Source: CAZCDM01 sp964497475
GTDB lineage: Bacteria > Planctomycetota > Phycisphaerae > SM23-33
DNA: 20,036 bases
Assembly (NCBI GenBank): GCA_964497475.1
Contig: CAZCDM010000023.1
Coordinates: forward strand, 1 to 20,036
Reading direction: 5' to 3'
Below are positions 13,834-20,036 of the stretch, piece by piece. How positions within the stretch are numbered: the stretch's first letter is position 1; each line of letters opens with the position of its first letter. The notes below the pieces were generated by a model. The model was not told the origin of the DNA. It saw only the letters and a program-made list of their open reading frames with translations, and searched no databases. A program made the translations under genes and the position numbers.

Positions 13834-14868
13834 ATGACCAAACTACATCAGCCTCAGCGTGCCGCCCGGGTTTGTGGGGCGTGGGTATTCATTTCCATTG
13901 TTCTGCTTGCCGGGTGTGGCGGGATCACCGAGACCTTCGTCGGCTCCGACGAGGGCTACCTTTTCTACGCTGCCGACGCGATCACCCCGCCCGGCCGGGA
14001 GGTCACCCTCACGGCCCGGTTGCAGTACGGCACGTTCCTGCGGGACCTCGAAGAACATCAGATCACCTTCCTGCTGAACGGCAAGGAATATGCAAAGACG
14101 CTGACGGGCGATGAGGGCATTGCCCGGGCGTCGTTCCGCCCGGAGGCAACGGGCAATTACCAGTTCAAGGTCCACGCGCCGACCCGCGAGAAAGATGACG
14201 GCCAAAAGATCGAACTGGCCGACCTGTTCGTGGCCTGTCGCGAGCGTGATGTACCCATCGCCGTGATCGACCTCGACCGCACCATCGTCGCCAGCAGCTT
14301 CAAGGAAGTCCTCATGGGCGACCCCCAGCCCATGCCCGACTCGGCCCGTGTGCTGCAGCGCCTCGCGGCCGACCATACCCTCATCTACCTGACCCATCGG
14401 CCTGACTACTTCGGCACGAAGAGCAAGCGATGGATCCGCAATCACAACTACCCGCTCGGACCGTTGTATCTCTCCGAGGCGGGCGAGTTCTTTGACGGCA
14501 GTAGCGATTTCAAGACCGCCAAGCTCAAGGAGTTCCGCCGCGAGTTTCCCAACCTGCGGATCGGCATTGGCGATAAGATTTCCGACATCGAGTCGTATCT
14601 CCGCGTCAAGATGAGGCCGATCATGATCGTCAACCTCCGCGCGATCGACACCACCGACGCCGACGACCTGCGGGACTACGCCGACGAACTCGGCACGCTG
14701 CCGGCCGACGTGGACATGGTCAACACCTGGGCCGATGCGGAAAAGGTGCTCTACAACCGCGCGCGATTCCCTCGCACGGCCATGCAGAAAAAACTGCGCG
14801 ACATGGCCCGGCAGATCGAACTACGCGAGCAGAAGGCCAAAGAGGCCCGTGACCGCAAAAAAGACTGA
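13834..14868 (+). CDS. Lipoprotein with Ig-like domain and HAD/LNS2-type phosphatase domain
   Basis: The 344-residue product has a signal peptide with lipobox LLAGC (cysteine 28). Residues about 50-135 look like a small beta-sandwich (ITPPGREVTLTARLQYGTFL, then TFLLNGKEY and GNYQFKVHAP), as in bacterial Ig-like domains. Residues 140-270 form a HAD phosphatase core: motif I IDLDRT with Asp146 and Asp148, motif II LTHR with Thr187, a lysine around 227-232, and motif IV GDKISD with Asp247 and Asp251. The arrangement LTHRPDYFGTKSKRWIRNHN, then GPLYLSEAG, resembles LNS2/lipin and App1-type phosphatidate phosphatases. A lipid phosphatase acting outside the cytoplasm is a plausible inference. The C-terminus (318-344) is a charged helix. 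ATG 13834 was preferred to a TTG at 13825, which overlaps the -10 box. Confidence 0.82.
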   Translation: MTKLHQPQRAARVCGAWVFISIVLLAGCGGITETFVGSDEGYLFYAADAITPPGREVTLTARLQYGTFLRDLEEHQITFLLNGKEYAKTLTGDEGIARASFRPEATGNYQFKVHAPTREKDDGQKIELADLFVACRERDVPIAVIDLDRTIVASSFKEVLMGDPQPMPDSARVLQRLAADHTLIYLTHRPDYFGTKSKRWIRNHNYPLGPLYLSEAGEFFDGSSDFKTAKLKEFRREFPNLRIGIGDKISDIESYLRVKMRPIMIVNLRAIDTTDADDLRDYADELGTLPADVDMVNTWADAEKVLYNRARFPRTAMQKKLRDMARQIELREQKAKEARDRKKD

Positions 14869-14880
14869 CGCCCGCTTTTT

Positions 14881-15007
14881 GACCACAGAGGCGCAGAGGA
14901 ACCTTCTTTCCTCTCAGAGACGCCGCCTGCCTCCCGCCTCAATGCGAGGCGATGAAAGAGCAGAAACCGTTTGATGCTCTCGCTTTTCTCTCCGCGCCTC
15001 TGCGGCC
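14881..15007. repeat. MITE-like element with 20-base imperfect terminal inverted repeats
   Basis: The left end at 14881-14900 (GACCACAGAGGCGCAGAGGA) and the reverse complement of 14988-15007 (GGCCGCAGAGGCGCGGAGAG) match at about 14-15 of 20 positions. Element length is 127 bases and it has no coding capacity. The ACCACAGAGGCGCAGAG end is familiar from short intergenic repeats scattered through environmental genomes; that familiarity is from memory and unchecked. No clear target-site duplication was found. Confidence 0.6.
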
Positions 15008-15035
15008 AAAAGAGCATATATTCTGCCGTCCCGTT

Positions 15036-15136
15036 GTCACCCTGAGTGAAGCCCTATGGGCGAAACGAAGGCTCTTTTCGCGGAAAGATTCTTCGGCTTC
15101 GCGGATTGCTTCGCAACCCGCTTCGCTCAGAATGAC
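15036..15136. repeat. Short palindromic intergenic element with GTCA...TGAC ends
   Basis: The left end GTCACCCTGAGTGAAG (15036-15051) and right end CTTCGCTCAGAATGAC (15121-15136) are inverted repeats matching at 13 of 16 positions. Internal segments such as GAAAGATTCTTCGGCTTCGC and TTGCTTCGCAACCCGCTTCGC are rich in CTTCG, so the whole folds on itself. The end sequence GTCATTCTGAGCGAAG is a widely seen environmental repeat, again from memory. It lies directly beside the other repeat, 47 bases before the argD stop. Confidence 0.65.
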
Positions 15137-15183
15137 ACCATGCCGTAACGACATTTGTTCTGCAAAATGCGTTGGTTGTCCGA

Positions 15184-16380
15184 TCACATCGTCCGCAGCA
15201 CGTCGATCAGAATCGCCAGGCCCGCGTCGAGGTCTTCCTCGGTGACGGTCATCGGCGGGGCGATCCGCAGGACGTTGTTCTTGGCGATGCAGAGGATCAG
15301 CCCGCGCTCCATGCAGCGGAGCATGACCTGCTTGGGCTCGACGGATTCCTCCAGCGTCATGCCGAGCATCACGCCGCGGCCTCGGATGTTGCTCACGCCC
15401 GGCAGCTCGGCTGCGGTGAGGGTTTCGACGGCCCGGCCGCCGAGCGTTTTGGCCCGGGCGAGCAGGTCCTGCTCTTCGATCAATTGCATCGCGGCCAGCC
15501 CCGCCGCCGCACACAGCGGATTGCCCCCCAGCGTACAGCCATGCGTTCCGGGCACGAGCACGTCGGCCCATCGCCGATGAGCCACCAGCACGCCGACCGG
15601 CAGGCCGCCGCCGATCGCCTTGGCGAGCGTCATCGCGTCGGGCTCGATGCCGAAATGCTGATGGGCGAACCACTCGCCCGTCCGGCCCGGCGCGGTCCAC
15701 ACCTCGTCGACCACCAGTAGAATGTGATTGTCGTCGCAGAGCTTGCGCAACCCCTGCATGAACTCGGCGGTCGGAATGTTCATGCCGCCCTCGGCCTGGA
15801 TGGGCTCGATAAAAACCCCGGCCGTGACGTCATCAATGGCTGCCTCGACCGCCGCCAGATCGCCGAACGGTACCTGGACATTGCCCGGCAGCATCGGCTC
15901 GAAGCCGACCTGGAAGCTCGCGGGTGTGAGGCTCAGCGAGCCCATCGTCCGGCCGTGAAAGCAGTTCTCGAACGTGATGATCTTGTACGGGCCGTCGGGC
16001 TTGCGTTCGCCGCCGCGTGCGGCAAGGCGGACGAGCTTCAGGGCGGCCTCGTTGGCCTCGGCACCGCTGTGGCAGTAGAACACCTTCCCGCCGAAGCTGT
16101 GGCGCGTGATCGCCTCGGCCAGGCGGACCTGCGGCTCGTTGGTCATCAAGTTGCCATGGCTCAGCAGCTTGCTTGCCTGGGCTGTGATGGCCTCGGTAAT
16201 CTTCGGATGGCAGTGACCGGCCACGCCGCCAGCCCCGAAGCCCGGGAAGAAGTCCAGGTACTCCTTGCCCTCGCCGTCGTAGAGGCGCGTGCCGCTGCCC
16301 CGCTCGGCGAGAAACGGCAGGCGGCCGTAGTTTTCGATCAGGACATTCGTGCTGGCTTTGAGAAGGTCGGCTTGGGACAT
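15184..16380 (-). CDS. argD: Acetylornithine aminotransferase (class III, PLP)
   Basis: This PLP enzyme would convert N-acetylglutamate semialdehyde and glutamate to N2-acetylornithine and 2-oxoglutarate in arginine synthesis. Related substrates such as succinyl-diaminopimelate or ornithine remain possible. The 398-residue product has YLDFFPGFGAGGVAGHCHP at 41-59, the phosphate-binding SGAEANEAALKLVR at 105-118, FHGRTMGSLS near 141-150, EPIQAEGG at 192-199, VVDEVWTAPGRTGEW at 223-237 with Asp225, and the Schiff-base lysine Lys254 in LAKAIGGGLP. Tyr or Trp replacing the usual Gln in the DEVQ motif is uncommon; here it is Trp228. The ATG at 16380 follows AAGGAG by 5 bases. It stands apart from any other arg gene, diverges from the SDR gene, and its promoter overlaps that gene's. 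Confidence 0.88.
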   Translation of the reverse strand: MSQADLLKASTNVLIENYGRLPFLAERGSGTRLYDGEGKEYLDFFPGFGAGGVAGHCHPKITEAITAQASKLLSHGNLMTNEPQVRLAEAITRHSFGGKVFYCHSGAEANEAALKLVRLAARGGERKPDGPYKIITFENCFHGRTMGSLSLTPASFQVGFEPMLPGNVQVPFGDLAAVEAAIDDVTAGVFIEPIQAEGGMNIPTAEFMQGLRKLCDDNHILLVVDEVWTAPGRTGEWFAHQHFGIEPDAMTLAKAIGGGLPVGVLVAHRRWADVLVPGTHGCTLGGNPLCAAAGLAAMQLIEEQDLLARAKTLGGRAVETLTAAELPGVSNIRGRGVMLGMTLEESVEPKQVMLRCMERGLILCIAKNNVLRIAPPMTVTEEDLDAGLAILIDVLRTM

Positions 16381-16431
16381 GACAGCTCCTTACGGCGGGT
16401 GGGGAAATCTGGCCGGTCGCCGGCCAGGATG

Positions 16432-16460
16432 TTGCAGACCAAAGCCGGGTATCATACGAT
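16432..16460 (+). promoter_or_regulatory. Possible promoter for the SDR gene
   Basis: TTGCAG (16432-16437), a 17-base spacer and TACGAT (16455-16460) precede the ATG at 16507 by 46 bases, leaving a leader of about 40 bases with a GGAG ribosome site. Both boxes are moderate matches. The -10 overlaps that of the divergent argD promoter. Confidence 0.35.
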
Positions 16461-16480
16461 AGGCCCACGGGAGATGTAAA
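16451..16480 (-). promoter_or_regulatory. Possible promoter for argD
   Basis: On the minus strand TTTACA (16475-16480), an 18-base spacer and TATGAT (16451-16456) each match 5 of 6 consensus positions. The leader would be about 65 bases and ends with a strong AAGGAG. No ARG box could be recognised by eye. Confidence 0.45.
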
Positions 16481-16506
16481 GTACAACCGCCCGCTTGGAG
16501 TCTGTC

Positions 16507-17400
16507 ATGGCTGTTCGTCAACCAGTGCTGATCGTGGGTGTCTCGGGGACCATCGGGTCCCGGCTGGGGGTTCAGCTTCGCCAGAAGGACATCGAGGTCA
16601 TCGGCGTGGCCCGCTTCAGCAAGAAGGGCAGCCGCAAGCCGCTGGACAAGGCGGGCATCAAGACCATCGTCCATGACATCCTCCACGACGACCCGGCCGA
16701 TCTGCCACCGGCGTCGACGGTGGTCTTCGAGGTCTGGAACCACCGCCACCATGCCGACCTGGCCACCCACGATGCGATCTGGGACCTCAACTACCACGCC
16801 GTGGGGCGAATCGTGGCCCGCTACGCCGCCGAGGGGGCCGTCTTCATCAACGGCTGCAGCGGCAATGTCTACGGCGTGGGCCCCGAGCCAAAGAAGGAAT
16901 CCGACCCGCCCCGGCCGGTCACGGAGTACGGTCTGAGCCGCATGGCCCAGGAAACGCTCATCGACTTCCTCTGCCGGCAGCACAACACCCGCGCCGTGCA
17001 CCTGCGGTACTACAACGCCAACACGACCGACTCGGGCCTGGTCTACCAGATGGCCCGGACGATCCGCGACGGCAAGAGCCTCGGGCCCAACCCCGACATG
17101 CTGACGCAGATCATCGCCTTGGACGATTTCACCCGCTGCTCGATGATCGCGATGCGCGGGCTGGACTCGCTGCCGCGGGCGATCAACATCTGCCACCCCC
17201 GCATCTGGACCATGCGCGAGCTGGCCGAGCGGCTGCGCAAGCTGCTGGACACCGGACGGGTGAAGTTCGACTGCGACAAGGGCGGGCGGGAGCTATCGGT
17301 CATCGGCGACCCGACGCTCATGCTCGAACGGTTCGGCCTGCCGACAGTTTCCGTCGAAGACATGCTCGGCGAAATCTGCCAGGCCGTCCAAAAAGAATAA
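16507..17400 (+). CDS. NAD-dependent epimerase/dehydratase (atypical extended SDR)
   Basis: The 297-residue product has an N-terminal Rossmann fold, VLIVGVSGTIGSRLG at 7-21, with the glycine pattern G-x2-G-x2-G (Gly11, Gly14, Gly17). The segment AVFINGCSGNVYGVGPEP at 111-128 supplies Ser118, and VTEYGLSRMAQE at 138-149 supplies Tyr141. The catalytic Y-x3-K is Y-x3-R here, with Arg145 in place of lysine. HLRYYNAN at 165-172 and a late INICHP (227-231) also match the extended SDR layout, whose members act on nucleotide sugars or related polyols. The substrate is unknown. The start at ATG 16507 follows GGAG by 6 bases; a TTG 12 bases upstream overlaps that ribosome site and was not used. It faces argD across a shared promoter region and is followed by a hairpin before the zinc-ribbon protease gene. 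Confidence 0.82.
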   Translation: MAVRQPVLIVGVSGTIGSRLGVQLRQKDIEVIGVARFSKKGSRKPLDKAGIKTIVHDILHDDPADLPPASTVVFEVWNHRHHADLATHDAIWDLNYHAVGRIVARYAAEGAVFINGCSGNVYGVGPEPKKESDPPRPVTEYGLSRMAQETLIDFLCRQHNTRAVHLRYYNANTTDSGLVYQMARTIRDGKSLGPNPDMLTQIIALDDFTRCSMIAMRGLDSLPRAINICHPRIWTMRELAERLRKLLDTGRVKFDCDKGGRELSVIGDPTLMLERFGLPTVSVEDMLGEICQAVQKE

Positions 17401-17403
17401 AAG

Positions 17404-17430
17404 GGTTGGAAAGCTCTTCCCGATCCAACC
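17404..17430 (+). terminator. Hairpin directly after the SDR gene
   Basis: GGTTGGA (17404-17410) and TCCAACC (17424-17430) form a perfect 7-bp stem with a 13-base loop, starting 3 bases after the stop codon. No T-tract follows, so it is not a standard intrinsic terminator. It may protect the transcript end. Confidence 0.35.
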
Positions 17431-17443
17431 ATCGCAACAGCAA

Positions 17444-17470
17444 TTGGATCCGGCCCGAAGAGAGTACGAT
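17444..17470 (+). promoter_or_regulatory. Weak promoter candidate for the protease/GYF gene cluster
   Basis: TTGGAT (17444-17449) and TACGAT (17465-17470) are only 15 bases apart. TACGAT ends 9 bases before the ATG at 17480, which fits the short-leader layout seen at other genes here, and no clear Shine-Dalgarno is present. Confidence 0.3.
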
Positions 17471-17479
17471 GATCAGACC

Positions 17480-18334
17480 ATGGGGCAGGAACAACAAAAT
17501 CACGCACCCCTGACCAACCGGCAGAAGCCGGAAGAATCGGTCGCCCTTTCCGCCGTGACCGGATATTGCGACTATTGTGGCTCGCCGCTGGACCCGCGCG
17601 TCTACTTCTGCCTCGGCTGCGCCCAGCCTTACAAGTCGATCGAGAAGGTGATCCCGCGTGCTCGCCCCCGCGCGCTGATGGACGAGGAACGCATCGCCCG
17701 AAGCGCCCCGCACGCCTGGCCGATGTTCTGGACCTTTCTCGCCACGATTATCGCGCTGGCGGTGCTCAACTACTTCCTGTTCGACTTCCGGATTCACGTC
17801 CTGCCTCTGACGATCCAGACGATCGGCCTGGCGGCGGTGACCTCCTTTTTTGCCGTGCGACACTGGAGGACGCTGGCGGTGTCGCTGAAGAAGGTCGGCC
17901 TGCTGCACTGGCAGAACCTCGCGGGCTTGGCAATGTTGGCGGTGCTGCTGGTGATTAACTACGCCTATCATGGCTGGATCCAATCCTTGGCCGGCGACGA
18001 TCTCCAGTCGTTCTCAGACGAAGTCGCCCAGGCGGGCATGAGCGCCTCGGCCCTGATCGTCCTGTTCGTGATCTGCCCGGCCGTGACCGAAGAGATCGGC
18101 TTTCGAGGGCTCCTTCAGCCTTGGCTAACCATCGCGATCCGCCCGTGGAAGGGCATGGTTCTTACGGCGGGGCTCTTTGCCGCGGTGCACTTTTCGATTA
18201 TCAGCTTCCCCTACCTCTTTGCGGTGGGGCTGTTGCTGGGCTGGGTGCGCCGCACCACGGGCAGCCTGTACCCCCCGATGGTCCTGCACGGCCTGCATAA
18301 TTACATCGTTATCATGTATCTCGTGAACCTTTAA
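17480..18334 (+). CDS. CPBP-family intramembrane metalloprotease with N-terminal zinc ribbon
   Basis: The 284-residue product belongs to the CPBP (CAAX protease and bacteriocin-processing, Abi) family. A zinc ribbon at 30-47, CDYC...CLGC, has Cys30, Cys33, Cys44 and Cys47. Hydrophobic segments then lie near 82-100, 107-126, 147-163, 189-201, 224-235, 243-255 and 273-283. Family motifs are EEIGFRG (Glu204, Glu205, Arg209), FAAVHFS with His237, and MVLHGLHNY with His270. These glutamates and histidines line the active site within the membrane. The family cleaves prenylated or peptide substrates and in some bacteria processes bacteriocins. The ATG at 17480 was chosen because upstream residues look non-coding. 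It is followed 30 bases later by the GYF_2 gene on the same strand, and probably forms an operon with it. Confidence 0.88.
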   Translation: MGQEQQNHAPLTNRQKPEESVALSAVTGYCDYCGSPLDPRVYFCLGCAQPYKSIEKVIPRARPRALMDEERIARSAPHAWPMFWTFLATIIALAVLNYFLFDFRIHVLPLTIQTIGLAAVTSFFAVRHWRTLAVSLKKVGLLHWQNLAGLAMLAVLLVINYAYHGWIQSLAGDDLQSFSDEVAQAGMSASALIVLFVICPAVTEEIGFRGLLQPWLTIAIRPWKGMVLTAGLFAAVHFSIISFPYLFAVGLLLGWVRRTTGSLYPPMVLHGLHNYIVIMYLVNL

Positions 18335-18364
18335 TATCCTGCTGGTTACGTAGGGAGACAACGC

Positions 18365-18991
18365 ATGTGGATTCAATTGATTGTCGGCCTGGTCTGCGGC
18401 CTCATCGCCGCCCTGATTGCAAACAGCAAGGGCCGAAATGTCGTCGGATGGTTTTTTGGCGGATTCTTTCTCGGGCTCATCGGCATTATCATCGTGGCGG
18501 TGCTGAGCAACCTCAAAGCCGAAAAGGCCCAGCAGGACCACGAAGCCCGCGAGCGACGACGCCTGCGTGAACAACTCCGGCAGGAACGTATCAAAAACGA
18601 AGCCTTCCGCCAGCACACCGTCAGCCGGCTTGATGTACACGACCAACAACTCCAGATCGACACCCGCCAGACCGAACCACTCCAGCAACTCCAGAGCCAG
18701 GTGCATGAGCTGTCGATGTCGGCCGACCCCGCCAACCCAATCGACCGCATCGACCCCACGACCCAGGCCCTCCAGGCCATGAGTAACCAGACCGCCCAGC
18801 CCGCCGCACAGACCGTCTATTGGCACTACGAGCAGCAGGGCCAGAGCGTCGGGCCCGTCTCGGAAGAAGACATCTGCCTGCTGCTGGCCAGCGGGGAACT
18901 CAATGGCAATTCGCTGGTCTGGACCGAGGGCATGGCTGACTGGGCTCGCGCGTTGGACATTTCCACCTTCCGCAACGCGGTGAAGCCATGA
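18365..18991 (+). CDS. Membrane protein with coiled coil and C-terminal GYF_2 domain
   Basis: The 208-residue product has two hydrophobic segments (about 4-20 and 27-48) joined by a basic turn. They are followed by a charged, helix-prone stretch (51-118) rich in Gln, Arg and Glu that may form a coiled coil. A GYF_2 (DUF4339-type) domain sits at about 151-200, with YWHYEQQGQSVGPVSEEDI, then LVWTEGM and ADWARALD. GYF_2 domains are widespread in Planctomycetota and other bacteria and are thought to bind proline-rich or other peptides. The protein would face the cytoplasm with its tail. ATG 18365 follows AGGGAG by 7 bases. Its stop codon overlaps the next start in an ATGA, so the two are translationally coupled. 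Function unknown. Confidence 0.85.
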   Translation: MWIQLIVGLVCGLIAALIANSKGRNVVGWFFGGFFLGLIGIIIVAVLSNLKAEKAQQDHEARERRRLREQLRQERIKNEAFRQHTVSRLDVHDQQLQIDTRQTEPLQQLQSQVHELSMSADPANPIDRIDPTTQALQAMSNQTAQPAAQTVYWHYEQQGQSVGPVSEEDICLLLASGELNGNSLVWTEGMADWARALDISTFRNAVKP

Positions 18992-19887
18992 GCGGGCATA
19001 TCGAAGGAACCTACCGACTGGATGGCCTGGTCGAAGGGCCCCTGCCCGACCAGCCCGGCTCGCAGCAGCGATTGGCCGAATGGGCCCGCAAGAGCAAACC
19101 CACCGGTGCTGCGTTCGATGTGCAGATCGACCATGGCGGCTTCAGCGCCTTGGCCAGCGAGAGGGTTCTGGAGATTGCCTCGCAGCCCCAGCCCATCGAA
19201 GACATCGTCACCGAAACGCTCGATGACCTGCTGAACCTCTTTCCCCCCTCGCAGCGAGGCCGGCTTCTCAGCACGGTCCGAAGCCTGGAGTACCGCCCCA
19301 ACGAAGAAGGCCAGACACTCTACGCCGTGGGCCCCAACGGGCGCATCGTCACCGAACAGCGCAGCGTCGAGGCGACGACCACCGCCCCGCCGGAACCGGC
19401 CACGCCCAGGGATATCGTAAAACTCGCCGCGATCACCCTGCTGATCCTAGCCTTGGGGTTTGGAATCTCCAGCTTCTTCGTCGACTACCACGCCATCTGG
19501 CGGGACTTCGTCCGCCAGGCCACCCCCCTTTCTGCCGACAGCCTCGCCATCGAATACGATTCCTTTCTGCCTTATTTCACCGTCGAAGAGACCCTGATCG
19601 AGGGCGGCAATCGCAGGGTTGTCCTGACGCTGAAACGAACAGGCCTTTATCCCAGCCACCCCGGCAGGATTCCCCCCGAGGTGATCGACCAGCTCGATCT
19701 GCCGAACCGCCTGGCCCTGGAGGCCGTTGCTCGCGGACGCATCCAGGCCGAGTGGTTCGACGAGAAAGACCACTGCATCGCCTACACCACCGTTCGCATC
19801 GCCGATCTGGCCCTGGATGAATCCATCAAGGTCGCTGTGGACATCCCCCGGCAGACGCGCCCGACTCGTCTGAAGCTGACCTACTGA
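18988..19887 (+). CDS. Unrecognised single-pass membrane protein
   Basis: The 299-residue product has a soluble N-terminal part (1-140) ending in a Thr/Pro-rich linker, one hydrophobic segment at about 143-164, and a C-terminal part (165-299). The tail contains beta-type segments such as RRVVLTLKRTGLYPSHPG, followed by VARGRIQAEWFDEKDHCIAY and VDIPRQTRPTRLKLTY. A cytoplasmic head with an outward-facing sandwich-like tail is plausible. No family was recognised. The start overlaps the stop of the GYF_2 protein gene by 4 bases (ATGA), so the two probably work together, perhaps as a membrane complex. Confidence 0.8.
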   Translation: MSGHIEGTYRLDGLVEGPLPDQPGSQQRLAEWARKSKPTGAAFDVQIDHGGFSALASERVLEIASQPQPIEDIVTETLDDLLNLFPPSQRGRLLSTVRSLEYRPNEEGQTLYAVGPNGRIVTEQRSVEATTTAPPEPATPRDIVKLAAITLLILALGFGISSFFVDYHAIWRDFVRQATPLSADSLAIEYDSFLPYFTVEETLIEGGNRRVVLTLKRTGLYPSHPGRIPPEVIDQLDLPNRLALEAVARGRIQAEWFDEKDHCIAYTTVRIADLALDESIKVAVDIPRQTRPTRLKLTY

Positions 19888-20036
19888 CCTGCCTGGGCGG
19901 AATCCGACCTGAACTTGCCACCGTTCTGGATCCGATAGATTCTCTACCGCCTGACGAGAGTTCAAGTCGTGTAAGTAGTTGTGTCCTGACTTCAACATTG
20001 GGACACCCAATCAATGGAGCAGGTCGTAGAGGGCCT
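19888..20036. other. Right-edge sequence, no supported gene
   Basis: A 6-bp inverted repeat GTGTCC (19981-19986) and GGACAC (20001-20006) lies 7 bases before an ATG at 20014. The frame from that ATG is open to the window end for only seven codons, so a following gene is possible but cannot be supported. Confidence 0.4.

Larger units (their letters stand above)
14869..15183. other. Intergenic stretch made mostly of two repeat elements
   Basis: No gene is supported in this 315-base gap between two convergent genes. Two palindromic elements with imperfect terminal inverted repeats occupy about 14881-15007 and 15036-15136. The remainder shows nothing recognisable. A weak A-tract/T-tract pairing spans the HAD gene's stop codon, but it has no GC stem. 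Confidence 0.7.

Noticed and set aside
12650..13837. Plus-strand open frame of 395 codons opposite the cysteine desulfurase gene
   Set aside because: It is antisense to a protein with intact PLP-enzyme motifs and has no domain of its own.
14857..14880. A-tract/T-tract pairing over the HAD gene's stop as a terminator
   Set aside because: The stem would be almost entirely A:T with no GC core, so it is not convincing.

Overview
The window is GC-rich bacterial DNA with sixteen protein-coding loci, one of them frameshifted. No rRNA, tRNA, CRISPR array, transposase, integrase or phage gene could be identified. The gene set suggests a member of the Planctomycetota, perhaps Phycisphaerae-like: a TyrZ-type TyrRS, a class II photolyase, GYF_2 and zinc-ribbon membrane proteins, a methyltransferase/ATP-grasp fusion, and short palindromic intergenic modules. 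This placement is an inference from gene flavour and was not tested by a search.

Layout, left to right. (1) 164-3046: an unrecognised lipoprotein (minus) diverges from tyrS (plus); both have recognisable sigma70-type promoters in the 162-bp gap. (2) 3051-6069: three minus-strand genes, namely class II photolyase phr, a small lipoprotein and an AI-2E-family membrane protein. (3) 6194-8557: a plus-strand two-domain protein, a GT4 glycosyltransferase fused to an (alpha/alpha)6-barrel domain. It converges with (4) 8569-11439: a SAM methyltransferase/ATP-grasp ligase fusion and a second, stand-alone SAM methyltransferase, both minus. (5) 11440-11890: a non-coding stretch packed with GC-rich palindromes. 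(6) 11891-13771: a Crp/Fnr-type regulator split by a one-base frameshift, 2 bp downstream of a cysteine-desulfurase-family gene. (7) 13834-14868: a HAD/LNS2-like lipoprotein phosphatase candidate. (8) 14869-15183: two MITE-like intergenic repeats. (9) argD (minus) diverges from an SDR-type epimerase (plus). (10) 17480-19887: a three-gene plus-strand run of zinc-ribbon CPBP protease, GYF_2 membrane protein and an unknown membrane protein, the last two overlapping by 4 bp.

Most genes are unrelated housekeeping or accessory functions in single-gene or two-gene units, and the window does not look like one large island. The parts most worth a second look are the methyltransferase/ATP-grasp fusion beside a second methyltransferase; the frameshifted regulator; the membrane-protein trio at the right end; the repeat modules; and a recurring promoter layout in which the -10 hexamer ends 6-9 bases before the ATG with no Shine-Dalgarno, which suggests leaderless mRNAs. 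All calls come from reading the sequence and its translations; no database comparison was made.
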